The notes beneath the pieces are model-generated. The model was not told where the DNA came from. It was given only the letters and a program-made list of their open reading frames with translations, and searched no databases. Source: Cobetia sp. L2A1 (GTDB taxonomy: Bacteria; Pseudomonadota; Gammaproteobacteria; Pseudomonadales; Halomonadaceae). From it: DNA of 64,000 nucleotides. Location: assembly GCF_009796845.1 (NCBI RefSeq), contig NZ_CP047025.1, forward strand, positions 1,860,001-1,924,000, in the 5' to 3' direction. This document shows, piece by piece, positions 16,587 through 25,773 of this stretch. The position numbers were made by a program, and so were the translations under genes. How positions within the stretch are numbered: position 1 is the first letter of the stretch; every line of letters begins with the position of its first letter.

Positions 16587-17268
16587 GGGAAGATCTCCTG
16601 CGGACGGATGACCGATAGTGCCCTTGTGCTGCCGATTGACGGATGGCGTCGACAAGGGAGATGCCTGAACGGCGGCTGACGTCGTGGCCAGCGATGTTGT
16701 TGTAATGGTGCTGTGATTCAATGCTGATGCTTGTGCAGTCGTAAGAGTGTTCATTTGTCAGCTATGAGGCTGTCATTTGTTAACGAACGACACTGCAATC
16801 ATTGCAAAGTCTATGCCAAGTCGAGGTATTTGAGTTTAAGTGTTTAATAACAATAAGTTGAGGTTGTAATATTGAATGATTTCTTATCAATAGACTCTGT
16901 ATCAGGCACACTGAGTTGCACAAATCGGCGCGCAACATCGCAGTATTGAATCGCCAATAGGCTCACATCCGCTTTTTTTGCCATTTTTTTGCGACATTTG
17001 TGTGCCGACAAGACGACAGGGCATGACAAGTGTTTGGCAAATGTGGGGTGATCATTACCTAATGTCATTGGCGTCAGTTCGTGGTGCGCTCGCATCATTC
17101 TGGTGCGTCCATGCCTGTCAAAGAACGCGCCTCGCTCATGGTCAGGACCGTCAGTGGGGCAGATCGTCTAGGCAGGTTGTTTAGACAGGTCTCACAAGAT
17201 GCCGCCACTGAAGACAGTGGCGGAGGAGGGATGGCATGATGCCGCTTTCCATTGCAGGAGGCCCCTTC
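16587..17268. other. Long intergenic region between dctP and a membrane-protein gene
   Basis: No convincing gene is seen in these 680 bases. The part nearest dctP (to about 16754) is GC-rich, the middle (16750-17000) is AT-rich and probably holds the dctP promoter. It carries a perfect palindrome TGCAATCATTGCA at 16794-16806 and a repeated TCATTTGT at 16751 and 16773. An 84-codon minus-strand frame at 16844-17098 has no family features or ribosome site. Confidence 0.5.
17202..17223 (+). promoter_or_regulatory. Perfect hairpin in the leader of the 17269 gene
   Basis: CCGCCACTG (17202-17210) pairs with CAGTGGCGG (17215-17223) around AAGA. Its right arm runs into a GGAGGAGGG purine stretch that resembles a ribosome binding site, 45 bases before the preferred ATG. 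It could be a terminator of upstream transcription or a translation control element; there is no T run. Confidence 0.4.
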
Positions 17269-18204
17269 ATGCCCTCGCACGAGTCTGACGCATCGTCGCG
17301 TTACCCCGCAGCATCGCCTGATGGGCAGCGGTCAGAGCCTCCCTCTGTCCCATCATCTCTCTGTGCCCCGCAACCTCTCGAATCCTGGCGCGGTGCGCCT
17401 GTCATGCCACGTGGCGTGCTGGCGGGCATTTTGCTGGTGCTGGCGGGGCTGGCCTGGTGGGATGCGCCGCAACAATGGGCGCTTGAATTTCTCGATGCGA
17501 CGCTAGGGCAGGCCTTCAGCGCCTTTGCCATCGCCAAGGGGTTGAACGCGACCATCTCGGTACTGCAGTCCTCGACGATTGATCTGCAGGTCTTCCAGGT
17601 GTCCCCCGGAGAAGCACTGGACCCCGCCAATGACATGATCGAACGCTTCTCCTGGGTCATGTTCGCCGCCACGGGTTCTCTGGCGCTTCAGAAGCTGCTG
17701 CTGGGTATTTCCGGCTCGCTGGTCATCAAGCTGATTGCCACCCTCAGCTGTGTCATCGCGGCACTCGCCGTGTTGAGTCGCAAGCGCCATTTGGGCACGC
17801 CCTGGTGGCAGGCTGGCCTGTTGCGTCTGGCGCTATGGGCAATCGCCCTCAGATTTGCGGTGTTGTGCGTGGCACTGGCGAGCGGTTCAGCGGGACAGGC
17901 ATTTCTCGATGACAGTCGTGATACGCAGATGGCGCAGCTGAGCGTGACACAGCAACAGCTGGCAGAGGTGGCGGACAAGCAGGTCGGCGGAGATCACGAA
18001 GAGCGCAGCTGGTGGCAGCAATTCAAGGGCAGCATGGAAGGCTGGGTCGGTGGACCGATCACCAGTGTCACCCAGGGCTTTGACGCGATGACGGACAAGG
18101 TGATCGATCTCACGATGCTGTTCATCACGCAGACCGTCCTGTTCCCGCTTGGCTTCCTGTGGATCGCCATGCGCCTGCTGAGAGGTCTGGGACGGTTGAG
18201 GTAG
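17269..18204 (+). CDS. Membrane protein of unknown function
   Basis: The 311-residue protein has a Pro/Ser-rich cytoplasmic N-terminus (about 45 residues), a membrane segment (VLAGILLVLAGLAWW), a helical loop, three or four more hydrophobic segments (residues 120-215), a polar coiled region (QLSVTQQQLAEVADKQVGG) and a C-terminal membrane segment ending in basic residues. I do not recognise the family. The ATG at 17269 has AGGAGG 7 bases upstream; ATGs at 17236 and 17239 are alternatives behind a second purine-rich stretch. It is a single gene convergent with the Lrp-type regulator. Confidence 0.72.
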   Translation: MPSHESDASSRYPAASPDGQRSEPPSVPSSLCAPQPLESWRGAPVMPRGVLAGILLVLAGLAWWDAPQQWALEFLDATLGQAFSAFAIAKGLNATISVLQSSTIDLQVFQVSPGEALDPANDMIERFSWVMFAATGSLALQKLLLGISGSLVIKLIATLSCVIAALAVLSRKRHLGTPWWQAGLLRLALWAIALRFAVLCVALASGSAGQAFLDDSRDTQMAQLSVTQQQLAEVADKQVGGDHEERSWWQQFKGSMEGWVGGPITSVTQGFDAMTDKVIDLTMLFITQTVLFPLGFLWIAMRLLRGLGRLR

Positions 18205-18244
18205 CCACTAGAGACTGCTGCTGGCAAGGGTGTGTAGAAGTACG

Positions 18245-18733
18245 TTATAGGCGTGCACCGCCGCGGCGATGCTTGACGCGGGTCATCAGTGATTTGCAGT
18301 CCACCGAGAGAATCTCATCGCGGTTGAAGATGTGGGCGCGCACGAAGGCGTCAAAGGCTTCATAGCTATCGGTGAGGGTGTGGATGTGCAGGCTCTTGAG
18401 GTCACTCATGATGTAGAGGCTGACCACCTCGACGCAGGCTGACAGCTCCTCGGCGATGGTCTCGATGGCGCTGGGGGCCACGGTGAGGTCCACGAAGGTG
18501 GAGATGCCCTTGCCCAGCTTGTCGGGATTGATGACCGCCGTGAACTGTTCGATCACGCCATTTTCGACCAACGCCTGAACGCGGGTGCGCGCATGGGCGC
18601 GTGAAATGCCGAGCTTGCGGGCGATATCGGCGTAGGACATGCGGCCGTCCTTGATCAACAGGTTGAGCAGTTCGCTGTCGGTGCGATTGAGGTTCATGGT
18701 GACGGTCTCGACGGTCTTTTCATTGGGGGACAT
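18245..18733 (-). CDS. Lrp/AsnC-family transcriptional regulator
   Basis: The 162-residue protein has an AsnC-type winged helix-turn-helix (DSELLNLLIKDGRMSYADIA then RKLGISRAHARTRVQALVEN) in residues 18-65 and a ligand-binding RAM-like domain after it. Members sense amino acids or related small molecules and form octamers or dimers on DNA. An in-frame ATG at 18697 would give a shorter start, MNLNRTDSELL, which fits the family well; neither start has a strong ribosome site. The gene stands alone between an UshA-like gene upstream and a membrane protein convergent to it. Its targets are not evident. Confidence 0.9.
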   Translation of the reverse strand: MSPNEKTVETVTMNLNRTDSELLNLLIKDGRMSYADIARKLGISRAHARTRVQALVENGVIEQFTAVINPDKLGKGISTFVDLTVAPSAIETIAEELSACVEVVSLYIMSDLKSLHIHTLTDSYEAFDAFVRAHIFNRDEILSVDCKSLMTRVKHRRGGARL

Positions 18734-18778
18734 GAGCCATCAGGCCTGTCTCTTCAGAGGTTGTACAGTCTGCACACG

Positions 18779-18806
18779 ATGACGGGGCGCCCAGGCGCCC
18801 CGTCAT
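18779..18806. terminator. Inverted repeat between the ushA-like and Lrp-type genes
   Basis: ATGACGGGGCGCC (18779-18791) and GGCGCCCCGTCAT (18794-18806) are perfect complements with a minimal loop. It lies just after the ushA-like gene and before the Lrp-type gene. The T run expected of an intrinsic terminator is missing. Confidence 0.5.
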
Positions 18807-18849
18807 GGCAAATTGCGGTCTCCAGCGATTCTGTTACCTGACACTCTCA

Positions 18850-18879
18850 CTAAAACGGTTCCGTCTAAAACGGTTCAGT
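18850..18879. repeat. Two tandem 15-bp repeats
   Basis: CTAAAACGGTTCCGT and CTAAAACGGTTCAGT follow each other directly and differ at one base. They lie between the end of the ushA-like gene and the hairpin at 18779. They may be a replication-slippage product or a protein-binding site. Confidence 0.7.
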
Positions 18880-18903
18880 CTCACGCAATTTTGACTCACG
18901 CGC

Positions 18904-20649
18904 TCATTGATAGACGATCTCGCCTTGCGGGGCGAAGCGAGTCACATCAATCGGGCTGTGCTCGGCCAGGTATTCCTTGAGCACTTCAGCATCGACGAAG
19001 CCGGTATTCACATATCCGGAGTGATCGGAGATCTTCGGATAACCATCACCGCCCGCGGCATTGAAACTGGGCACCGTGAAGCGATAGGTCTTGTCCATTT
19101 CCAGCGGTTGGCCCTGAATCTTGACGTTCGAGACGCCTGCCTGCGGGCCTTCGCCCGCGGTGACCGTCATGCTGATGCCGGCAAACTGGGCATAGGCACC
19201 GGAATCCACTGGCTGGGTGGCGACGACATTCAGATAGTCGAGTACCTCACGTCCGCTCATGTTCACCTGAGTGATCATGTTGCCGAACGGCTGCACCGTC
19301 AGCACGTCCTTGTAGGTGACGTCGCCGGCCGGCAAGGAATCTCGCACGCCACCGGAATTCATGATCGCGAAATCGGCCTGCGCGCGCTGCAGGTGTGCGG
19401 TCGCGATCAGGCGGCCCAGGTTGGTCTGCTGGAAGCGGACGATATCGCGATCACCCTCAAGCTTGCCGTTGGTCAGGGCAATGGTGACATTGAGCTGTGC
19501 CTGGCCTTTCTCCTGATAGGGGCGCAGGAAGGTCAGCATGGCGTCATCTTCGGCGATCTTGTCCTCAGCCAGCACCTTGGTGCGCTCACCGTTCGTCTCG
19601 ACGGTCTTCTTGAGATTCACCGGAATCAGCTGATAGTTCACCATCGTCAGCTCGCCATTGCGGAACTCGTAATCGGCACGCCCGACATACTTGCCCCATT
19701 CATGGGCCTGTACGATATAGGTGCCATTCTGCTTGTCCGGCGTGCAGTCATCGCCAGGCTGGAAGTCAGCCTGCATGATGTTGGGGCCTTCCATGCATAC
19801 CGGTTCCTGGGAGTGGCCACCGACGATCATGTCCAGCGTACCGTAGGGCAGGTAGCGCGCCAGCGTCACGTCTCCCGGGGCATTGATGCCATGCTCGGCA
19901 TTCTGATAATGCCCCATGTGAGTGACAGCAAAGATCAGGTCGGGATGTTCATGCTGCTCAAGGTCCTTGATGACCTTGGCGGCCTCAACCTTCGGATCCG
20001 TGAAGTCGATACCACTGACATATTCGGGATTGCCGATCTTTGCGGTGTCATCGGTGGTCAGGCCGATCACGGCAATCTTCACGCCCTGTTCGTCGAAGAT
20101 ATGGTACGGCGCGAACAGACGCTCGCCGCTCGCCTTGTCATGAATGTTGGCGGCCAGCATCGGGAAGGTGGCCCAGTCACGCTGTTTCTCAAGCACCTGC
20201 AGCGGATTGTCGAACTCGTGATTGCCTACGGCCATGGCGTCATAGCCGAGACGATTCATGCCCTTGAAGTCTGGCTCTGCATCCTGCAGGTCCGACTCCG
20301 GTACCCCGGTATTGATATCACCGCCCGAGAATAGCAAGACGCTACCCCCCTGCGCGGCGACCTCGGCACGAATGCGATCCACCAGCGTCTTGCGGGCGGC
20401 CATGCCGTACTCACCGTCGCTGTTCTTCCAGAAGCGGCCATGGTGATCATTGGTGTGCAGGATGGTCAGGTGGTAGGTGGTGTCTGCCTGCCAGGCGTGG
20501 TCTGGCTGGGTGGCGCAGGCTGCCAATGATCCCAGCAGAGCCATGCCGAGGACCATCTTCAGGCCAGGTGCAGCCTTGCCTGCCATGAGGACGATCGTGT
20601 GTCCCGCGAAGTGGCGCGTTCCCTTGGGTTGCGTCATCAGTGGTCGCAT
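18904..20649 (-). CDS. ushA: UshA-like 5'-nucleotidase / UDP-sugar hydrolase lipoprotein
   Basis: The protein has a metallophosphoesterase domain (LTILHTNDHHGRFW; then LLFSGGDINTGVPESDL; AVGNHEFDNPL) and the C-terminal 5'-nucleotidase substrate domain (ADFAIMNSGGVRDSLPAGDV). An N-terminal hydrophobic segment ending LGSLAAC, with the cysteine as lipid site, marks it as a lipoprotein of the envelope. It would hydrolyse extracellular nucleotides to nucleosides and phosphate, feeding purine uptake by the NCS2 permease encoded upstream. The start is uncertain: ATGs at 20649, 20637 and 20586 are all possible, and 20712 reads as leader. Length fits the family of about 550 residues. Confidence 0.9.
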   Translation of the reverse strand: MRPLMTQPKGTRHFAGHTIVLMAGKAAPGLKMVLGMALLGSLAACATQPDHAWQADTTYHLTILHTNDHHGRFWKNSDGEYGMAARKTLVDRIRAEVAAQGGSVLLFSGGDINTGVPESDLQDAEPDFKGMNRLGYDAMAVGNHEFDNPLQVLEKQRDWATFPMLAANIHDKASGERLFAPYHIFDEQGVKIAVIGLTTDDTAKIGNPEYVSGIDFTDPKVEAAKVIKDLEQHEHPDLIFAVTHMGHYQNAEHGINAPGDVTLARYLPYGTLDMIVGGHSQEPVCMEGPNIMQADFQPGDDCTPDKQNGTYIVQAHEWGKYVGRADYEFRNGELTMVNYQLIPVNLKKTVETNGERTKVLAEDKIAEDDAMLTFLRPYQEKGQAQLNVTIALTNGKLEGDRDIVRFQQTNLGRLIATAHLQRAQADFAIMNSGGVRDSLPAGDVTYKDVLTVQPFGNMITQVNMSGREVLDYLNVVATQPVDSGAYAQFAGISMTVTAGEGPQAGVSNVKIQGQPLEMDKTYRFTVPSFNAAGGDGYPKISDHSGYVNTGFVDAEVLKEYLAEHSPIDVTRFAPQGEIVYQ

Positions 20650-20725
20650 CCTTGTGTTCTTGTGATGGCGTTTGACGTGGTTGTCGTTGTTCGTGTATCG
20701 GTGCTGCGGCACTCAGTGAACCCGT

Positions 20726-22156
20726 TCATGCATGTTCCTGATCATCGCTGATGGCGTCCAGCGACTCATCAGGCTGTGCCTTGGGATTGAAGACTTCTCC
20801 TTCCTCCATCTTTGGCAGCAGCAACTCGGCGAGGATGGCCGTCAGCCCGCCCATGGTGATCGGTGAACCCAGGGCATCTGCATAGGCACTGGGCAGGGCA
20901 CTGAGCACTTCGGGCACCATGCCGACTCCCAGTCCAAGCCCCAGTGCCAGCGCGATGATCATCATTTCGCGGCGACCGATCGGCTGGGCCATCAGAATGC
21001 GAATGCCGGACACGGCGATCAGCGCGAACATCAGCGTGGTCGTTGCGCCGAGCACCGGACGCGGCATCTGGGTCAGCAGTGTCGCGATGAAGGGTGATAG
21101 ACCAAGCAGCAGCAGGAAGCCTGCCACGTAGCGTCCGATATGGCGGCTGGCGATGCCGGTGAGTTGGATCACCCCGGTGTTCTGGCTGAAGGTCGTGTTG
21201 GGGAAGGTGCCGGCCAGCGCCGCCAGGGCAGAATTGAGGCCATCGGCGAGCACACCGCCGCGCAGACGCTTCTGATGCACACTGTCATCGACGGAAAGCC
21301 CCGAGGCGCGCGCGCTGCCAGTCAGATCGCCCACGGTCTCGATGGCCGTGATCACGAAGATGAAGGCCACCGGCAGAAAGGCAGCCAGCGAAAAATCGAA
21401 GCCGGAATGGAAGGTGGCCGGCACCGGTAGCGCGATCAGTGCGGCGGAGGCAAGTTCAGGTGCGTCGTAGAGTCCACCGATGGCGGCAATGAGGCAGCCG
21501 ACGGCCATGCCGATGAAGATGGAAGCGATCCGCAGCCATGGATAACGCGAGACCTGGCAGCACAGCACCGTGATCAGCACACAACCAGCCAAGGCCAGAT
21601 TGGCCGGCGCACCGAAGTCCTCGGCACCGAAGCCGCCGCCGATATCGGTCATGCCGACCTGGATCAGGCTCAGCCCGATCAGCATGACCACGATACCCGT
21701 GACGACAGGGGTGATGACCCGTTTTAGCCACGGCAGCACGGTCCCCAGCGCCATCTCGATCATGCTGCCGATCAGGCAGGTACCGAACAGAATGGCGAGC
21801 ACCTGTTCATCCGTTGCATTCTGCGCCCGCGCAATGAGTCCCGCCGTGATCAGCGCCCCCACAAAGCTGAAGCTGGTCCCTTGAATGCTCAACAGGCCCG
21901 AGCCAAAGGGGCCGATGCGCTGGGATTGAATCCAGGTCGCGATGCCTGAAACCACCAATGCCATCGACAGCAGACTGGCGGTATAGGCCCCCAGGCCGAG
22001 TGCGCTGGTGATGATGAGGGTCGGGGCGATGATACCTGCGAGGCTTGCCAGTAGATGCTGTGCCCCTGCCAGCGCCGAGATAGGGATGGAGGGGCGACTT
22101 TCCAGACCCAGCAAGGGCACATCAAGGTCAGAAGGCGGGTGAGTGGGTCGGGTCAT
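20726..22156 (-). CDS. NCS2-family nucleobase permease (xanthine/urate type)
   Basis: The 476-residue protein has about 14 membrane segments and the NCS2 hallmarks: QHLLASLAGIIAPTLII near the start, SIQGTSFSFVGALI, and the signature TAIETVGDLTGSARASG with the substrate-binding glutamate, followed by GLNSALAALAGTFPNTTFSQNTGVI. The TFPNTTFSQNTG block is typical of xanthine and urate carriers such as XanQ and UacT. It imports purine with protons and would supply xanthine dehydrogenase and PuuD. AAGGAG lies 6 bases before the ATG. It precedes the ushA-like gene by about 77 bases on the same strand, so the pair may be an operon. Confidence 0.92.
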   Translation of the reverse strand: MTRPTHPPSDLDVPLLGLESRPSIPISALAGAQHLLASLAGIIAPTLIITSALGLGAYTASLLSMALVVSGIATWIQSQRIGPFGSGLLSIQGTSFSFVGALITAGLIARAQNATDEQVLAILFGTCLIGSMIEMALGTVLPWLKRVITPVVTGIVVMLIGLSLIQVGMTDIGGGFGAEDFGAPANLALAGCVLITVLCCQVSRYPWLRIASIFIGMAVGCLIAAIGGLYDAPELASAALIALPVPATFHSGFDFSLAAFLPVAFIFVITAIETVGDLTGSARASGLSVDDSVHQKRLRGGVLADGLNSALAALAGTFPNTTFSQNTGVIQLTGIASRHIGRYVAGFLLLLGLSPFIATLLTQMPRPVLGATTTLMFALIAVSGIRILMAQPIGRREMMIIALALGLGLGVGMVPEVLSALPSAYADALGSPITMGGLTAILAELLLPKMEEGEVFNPKAQPDESLDAISDDQEHA

Positions 22157-22275
22157 GGGGCGCTCCTTGTCCTCATCGGACAGCCGGTCGCAAGTGCAGT
22201 GGGTAATGACGAGATGGCATTCGTCTTCTCATCGGCACAGTTTACAGGCAACAAACAGGCCAGTATGCCCCGAGG

Positions 22276-23178
22276 CTAGGAGTTGGCCGCGATCATGAAG
22301 GCATGAAATGCTGCTGCCTGTGGAGTCAAGGGACGATCTCGATACCAGGCTAGCCCCACAGCCATATCCGGAATCGGATCGACAAGATCAATATGCTCGA
22401 TACGACGGCCTTCCAAAGACCAGGGGCGGTACACCATATCCGAGAGAATACTCACGCCAGTGCCATTGGCGACCAAGCTACGAACTGCCTCAACCGACGC
22501 GGTATTGAAGATGACGCGTGGCTTCATATCGCAAGGCTGCCAGTAGCGTAGGGCGGTGTTAGCGGCCTCATCTACGGTCAGCATTATGTAGGGGTAATGT
22601 GTGACATCACTAAGATGTACTTCGCCTTTCTCAAGTAGAGGGTGCCCGCTATTTACCCATAGACGGCGCGGCGACTGAATCAGTTCTCGGTGTACGAGGG
22701 GTGCCTCGCTGCCGAGGTTGGATGTTAGCACGATGGCCAGATCAAACTCCCCGCTGCAAAGCCCGGTCTGGATATTCAGGCGCGATGCCTCGTGCAAGTG
22801 AACGTCAATGTGTGGGTAGCGACGCTGAAATCGAGCTAGTAGCGGCGGCAAGAAATAGCCTGCGACCGTATAACTCATGGCCAGTTCCAAAGTGCCAGAT
22901 AAGGGCTCGCGGCTGGCACTCATACTGCCCATGGCCTCATCCACCGCATGGAAGACATGGCGTACCTGCAACAGGAAACGTCGTCCCTCATCGGTAAGTT
23001 CCATGCCATGAGCACTGCGTCGAAACAGCTTTACGCTCAGTTCCTCCTCAATTTCCCGTACGCCTGTCGTGATGGATGACTGCGAGACATTTAGGTCAAC
23101 TGCTGCCTGAGTGACTTTGCCTGATTCAGCGACAGCCAGGAAATAGCGCATCTTTCTGAGTGATAAGTCACGTGCCAT
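22276..23178 (-). CDS. LysR-family transcriptional regulator
   Basis: The 300-residue protein has a LysR winged helix-turn-helix at residues 5-65 (LRKMRYFLAVAESGKVTQAA, then NVSQSSITTGVREIEEEL) and a periplasmic-binding-protein-like effector domain. AGGAA lies 6 bases before the ATG. It diverges from the pxpA-NCS1 operon with 108 bases between the starts, including an inverted repeat, so it very probably controls that operon in response to its substrate. Base composition from here to about 29 kb looks less GC-rich than its neighbours. Confidence 0.93.
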   Translation of the reverse strand: MARDLSLRKMRYFLAVAESGKVTQAAVDLNVSQSSITTGVREIEEELSVKLFRRSAHGMELTDEGRRFLLQVRHVFHAVDEAMGSMSASREPLSGTLELAMSYTVAGYFLPPLLARFQRRYPHIDVHLHEASRLNIQTGLCSGEFDLAIVLTSNLGSEAPLVHRELIQSPRRLWVNSGHPLLEKGEVHLSDVTHYPYIMLTVDEAANTALRYWQPCDMKPRVIFNTASVEAVRSLVANGTGVSILSDMVYRPWSLEGRRIEHIDLVDPIPDMAVGLAWYRDRPLTPQAAAFHAFMIAANS

Positions 23179-23200
23179 GGGGCTTTCCTGAGGTATTGGT

Positions 23201-23238
23201 TTTTTTGAAGATGTAAAACAAAAATGAAAACTTCAAAA
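23201..23238. promoter_or_regulatory. Inverted repeat in the LysR/pxpA divergent promoter
   Basis: TTTTGAAG (ending 23210) and CTTCAAAA (23231-23238) form an 8-bp inverted repeat with a 20-base gap, in an AT-rich stretch between the two starts. LysR proteins bind such interrupted repeats. Inferred from symmetry and place. Confidence 0.45.
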
Positions 23239-23286
23239 CGGCCAGCTCACGGTCTTTAAATGAAGCACGACCTTGAGGAGTGAAAC

Positions 23287-24045
23287 ATGAAAACCTGTAT
23301 TGATCTGAATGCGGATATGGGCGAGGGGTTTGGCTGCTGGAGTATCGGTCAGGGGATTGATGCAAGCATCATGCCTTTGATTAGTTCTGCCAATATTGCG
23401 GCTGGATTCCATGCCGGTGATCCAACCACTATGCGCCAGTGCTTGCGTAGAGCTGCCGTACACAACGTCAACGTCGGTGTGCATCCAGGCTTCAGGGATC
23501 TGGTGGGGTTCGGGCGTCGCCATATTGAGGCAGCCCCTGACGAGCTGGTCAATGACGTTCTTTATCAGCTTGGGGCACTGCGCGAACTTGCTCATGGTGA
23601 AGGCCTAGTACTTCATCACCTCAAGCTGCATGGCGCCTTGTTCATGCATGCGGCTAAAGACAAGCCTTTCGCAGCTGCGCTGTGTGAGGGGTTGGCTTGC
23701 GTAGCGAGTGATCTACCCATCTATTGTCTTGCTGGTTCCGCGCTGGATCTTGAAGCGGAGCAACGTTGCCTGCCGCGTGTCCATGAGTTCTATGCCGATC
23801 GTGACTATGACGATACAGGCTCTATCGTCTTCATTCGCAAGATTGTTCCGCGTGACCCTATGGAGGTTGCCGAAAAGGTAGCATTGGCCTGCCGAGAAGG
23901 TCGTGTCATCAGCGTCACTGGCACTTCTGTTCCTGTCAGTTTCGACTCGATCTGCATCCATAGTGATACACCTGGTGCACTTGAGATACTCAAGGCTGTC
24001 CGCCATCGATTGAATGAGGAGGGCGTTCACGTACGCGCGGCTTGA
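23287..24045 (+). CDS. pxpA: LamB/YcsF family protein, 5-oxoprolinase subunit A type
   Basis: The 252-residue protein begins MKTCIDLNADMGEGFGCW and contains ANIAAGFHAGDPTTM and VGVHPGFRDLVGFGRR, the signature blocks of the LamB/YcsF (PxpA) family. PxpA forms the ATP-dependent 5-oxoprolinase with PxpB and PxpC, which opens the lactam ring of 5-oxoproline to glutamate. GAGGAG lies 6 bases before the ATG. It leads an operon in which a biotin carrier and a biotin carboxylase are inserted between pxpA and pxpB, so the complex may act through a carboxylated intermediate and on another lactam or amide. Confidence 0.9.
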   Translation: MKTCIDLNADMGEGFGCWSIGQGIDASIMPLISSANIAAGFHAGDPTTMRQCLRRAAVHNVNVGVHPGFRDLVGFGRRHIEAAPDELVNDVLYQLGALRELAHGEGLVLHHLKLHGALFMHAAKDKPFAAALCEGLACVASDLPIYCLAGSALDLEAEQRCLPRVHEFYADRDYDDTGSIVFIRKIVPRDPMEVAEKVALACREGRVISVTGTSVPVSFDSICIHSDTPGALEILKAVRHRLNEEGVHVRAA

Positions 24046-24142
24046 CTATTTAATTATTCATCATCGATGCGTCTGCAGTACATACCTACACAATGACACT
24101 GATCATCACTGGCTTACATATATAACAATAAGGATTTATCTC

Positions 24143-24400
24143 ATGGTTCAACATCAAGTCACTGCACCTCTCCCGGGTGTTTTCTATCGCCGTCCATCTC
24201 CGGAAGCGGATGCATTTGCCGAAATCAACAGTATTGTTCAAGTCGCTGACACTCTCGCTGTTGTCGAAGTCATGAAGCAGTTCTTTGAACTAGAGGCAGG
24301 TGCCACGGGGCGGGTGGAATCATTCCTCGTTGAAGATGGCAGTGTGGTTGAGGCTGGGCAGGTGGTTGCAATCATAGTGACAGGGGAGGAACTTTCATGA
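24143..24400 (+). CDS. Biotin carboxyl carrier protein (short BCCP domain)
   Basis: The 85-residue protein is a bare biotinyl domain. The biotin attachment site is EVMKQF with K45, slightly different from the usual AMKM: the residue before Met is Val and the one after Lys is Gln. A lipoyl/biotinyl fold is clear from the repeated beta-strand pattern and the ending SVVEAGQVVAIIV. The alanine/proline linker of AccB is missing. AAGGA is 8 bases before the ATG. The stop overlaps the biotin carboxylase start (ATGA), so the two subunits are coupled. It would carry carboxyl-biotin for a dedicated carboxylase rather than fatty acid synthesis. Confidence 0.88.
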   Translation: MVQHQVTAPLPGVFYRRPSPEADAFAEINSIVQVADTLAVVEVMKQFFELEAGATGRVESFLVEDGSVVEAGQVVAIIVTGEELS

Positions 24401-25773
24401 TTGGTACATTATTGATTGCCAACCGAGGCGAGATCGCTCTTCGTATCGTCAGAGCGGCGCGTGAGCTGGGAATTCGTAGTGTCATGGTGCATAGCGAGGC
24501 GGATATCAACACGATGGCAGTGCAACTGGCCGATGAAGCGCACTGCATTGGTGGTGCTCGTGCCAGTGAAAGTTATCTCGACATCGATGCTGTGCTGGGA
24601 GCTGCATGCGCCAGTGGTGCAGATGCAGTGCATCCTGGCTATGGATTCCTGTCCGAGAGTGCCGAGTTTGCGCGTCGGGTGACCGAGGCGGGACTGATAT
24701 TCGTGGGACCAGATGCCAGCATAATCGAGCGTATGGGAAACAAGGCCATGGCGCGTAATACGGCGATTGCAGCCGGCGTGCCAGTCGTTCCAGGATCACA
24801 AGGTTCGCTGGCGACTCTCGAAGAGGCGCTTGAGGTCGCTGAAGAGGTTGGTTATCCGTTGATGATCAAGGCCTCAGCCGGTGGTGGGGGGCGTGGCATA
24901 CGTATTGCCAATACTCCTGATGAGTTGACGACATTATTCCCTCAGGCCCGAGGCGAAGCTGAAGCATGTTTTGGTAATGGCGATGTCTATCTGGAACGCT
25001 TCATTGGAAGTGCTCGGCATATCGAGGTTCAGATTCTCGGTGATGGCGTCAGGGCCGTACACCTGTTCGAGCGAGAGTGTTCCCTCCAGCGACGTCGCCA
25101 GAAGATTTTTGAGGAATCTCCATCGCCGGCGTTGGATGCAGCAACGCGCGAGCAGCTTTGTCAGTCGGCTGTGGCGCTTGCCGAGTATGTGAACTATTTC
25201 GGTGCAGGCACTCTTGAGTACCTTTATGACGACATGACCGGCGAGTGTTTCTTCATCGAGATGAATACTCGGATACAGGTCGAGCATCCTATTACTGAAA
25301 TGGTGACAGGTATTGATCTCGTACGGGAAATGCTGCTCATGGCCGGAGGGCAACCCCTTCGTCTACATCAGTCAGAGATCATTCTCAACGGGTGGGCAGT
25401 CGAAATGCGGATCAATGCCGAGGATCCCGCACGGCAATTCTTCCCGTGTCCGGGCGAGGTCAAAGGCTTGCGTTGGCCAACTGGCCCTGGGATTCGTATC
25501 GAGAGTGGACTTTATCCGGGATATCGGGTCCCGCCTTACTACGACTCATTGGTGGCCAAGCTTGTGGTCTGGGATACCTCGCGCGCGATGGTTTTGCGCC
25601 GCGCGCTCCAAGCATTGGAAGAATTTCAGCTGGAGGGATTCATAACCACCGCCAGCCTTCACCAGCGCTTGCTCCAAGATCCCGAGGTTGCGGCAGGGCG
25701 CTTTGACACACAATTTCTCGAACGCTGGCTGGCGCTCCCAGCTGAGCGAACTGCCACGGAAGTTGCCGCATGA
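24397..25773 (+). CDS. Biotin carboxylase subunit (AccC-like)
   Basis: The 458-residue ATP-grasp enzyme has the biotin carboxylase N-terminal domain (LLIANRGEIALRIVRAAREL), the glycine-rich ATP loop (MIKASAGGGGRGIRI), the FIEMNTRIQVEHPITEMVTG catalytic block and the C-terminal domain. It makes carboxybiotin on the BCCP encoded just upstream, using ATP and bicarbonate. The start and stop overlap its neighbours by four bases on each side. A separate housekeeping accBC pair is expected elsewhere, so this copy likely serves the Pxp-type operon. Confidence 0.95.
   Translation: MIGTLLIANRGEIALRIVRAARELGIRSVMVHSEADINTMAVQLADEAHCIGGARASESYLDIDAVLGAACASGADAVHPGYGFLSESAEFARRVTEAGLIFVGPDASIIERMGNKAMARNTAIAAGVPVVPGSQGSLATLEEALEVAEEVGYPLMIKASAGGGGRGIRIANTPDELTTLFPQARGEAEACFGNGDVYLERFIGSARHIEVQILGDGVRAVHLFERECSLQRRRQKIFEESPSPALDAATREQLCQSAVALAEYVNYFGAGTLEYLYDDMTGECFFIEMNTRIQVEHPITEMVTGIDLVREMLLMAGGQPLRLHQSEIILNGWAVEMRINAEDPARQFFPCPGEVKGLRWPTGPGIRIESGLYPGYRVPPYYDSLVAKLVVWDTSRAMVLRRALQALEEFQLEGFITTASLHQRLLQDPEVAAGRFDTQFLERWLALPAERTATEVAA

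Noticed and set aside
16844..17098. An 84-codon minus-strand frame upstream of dctP
   Set aside because: Low complexity, AT-rich and without a ribosome site; it probably lies in promoter DNA.
18907..20334. A 475-codon plus-strand open frame
   Set aside because: It is antisense to the UshA-like gene, which carries intact metallophosphatase motifs. Long antisense frames are expected in GC-rich coding DNA.
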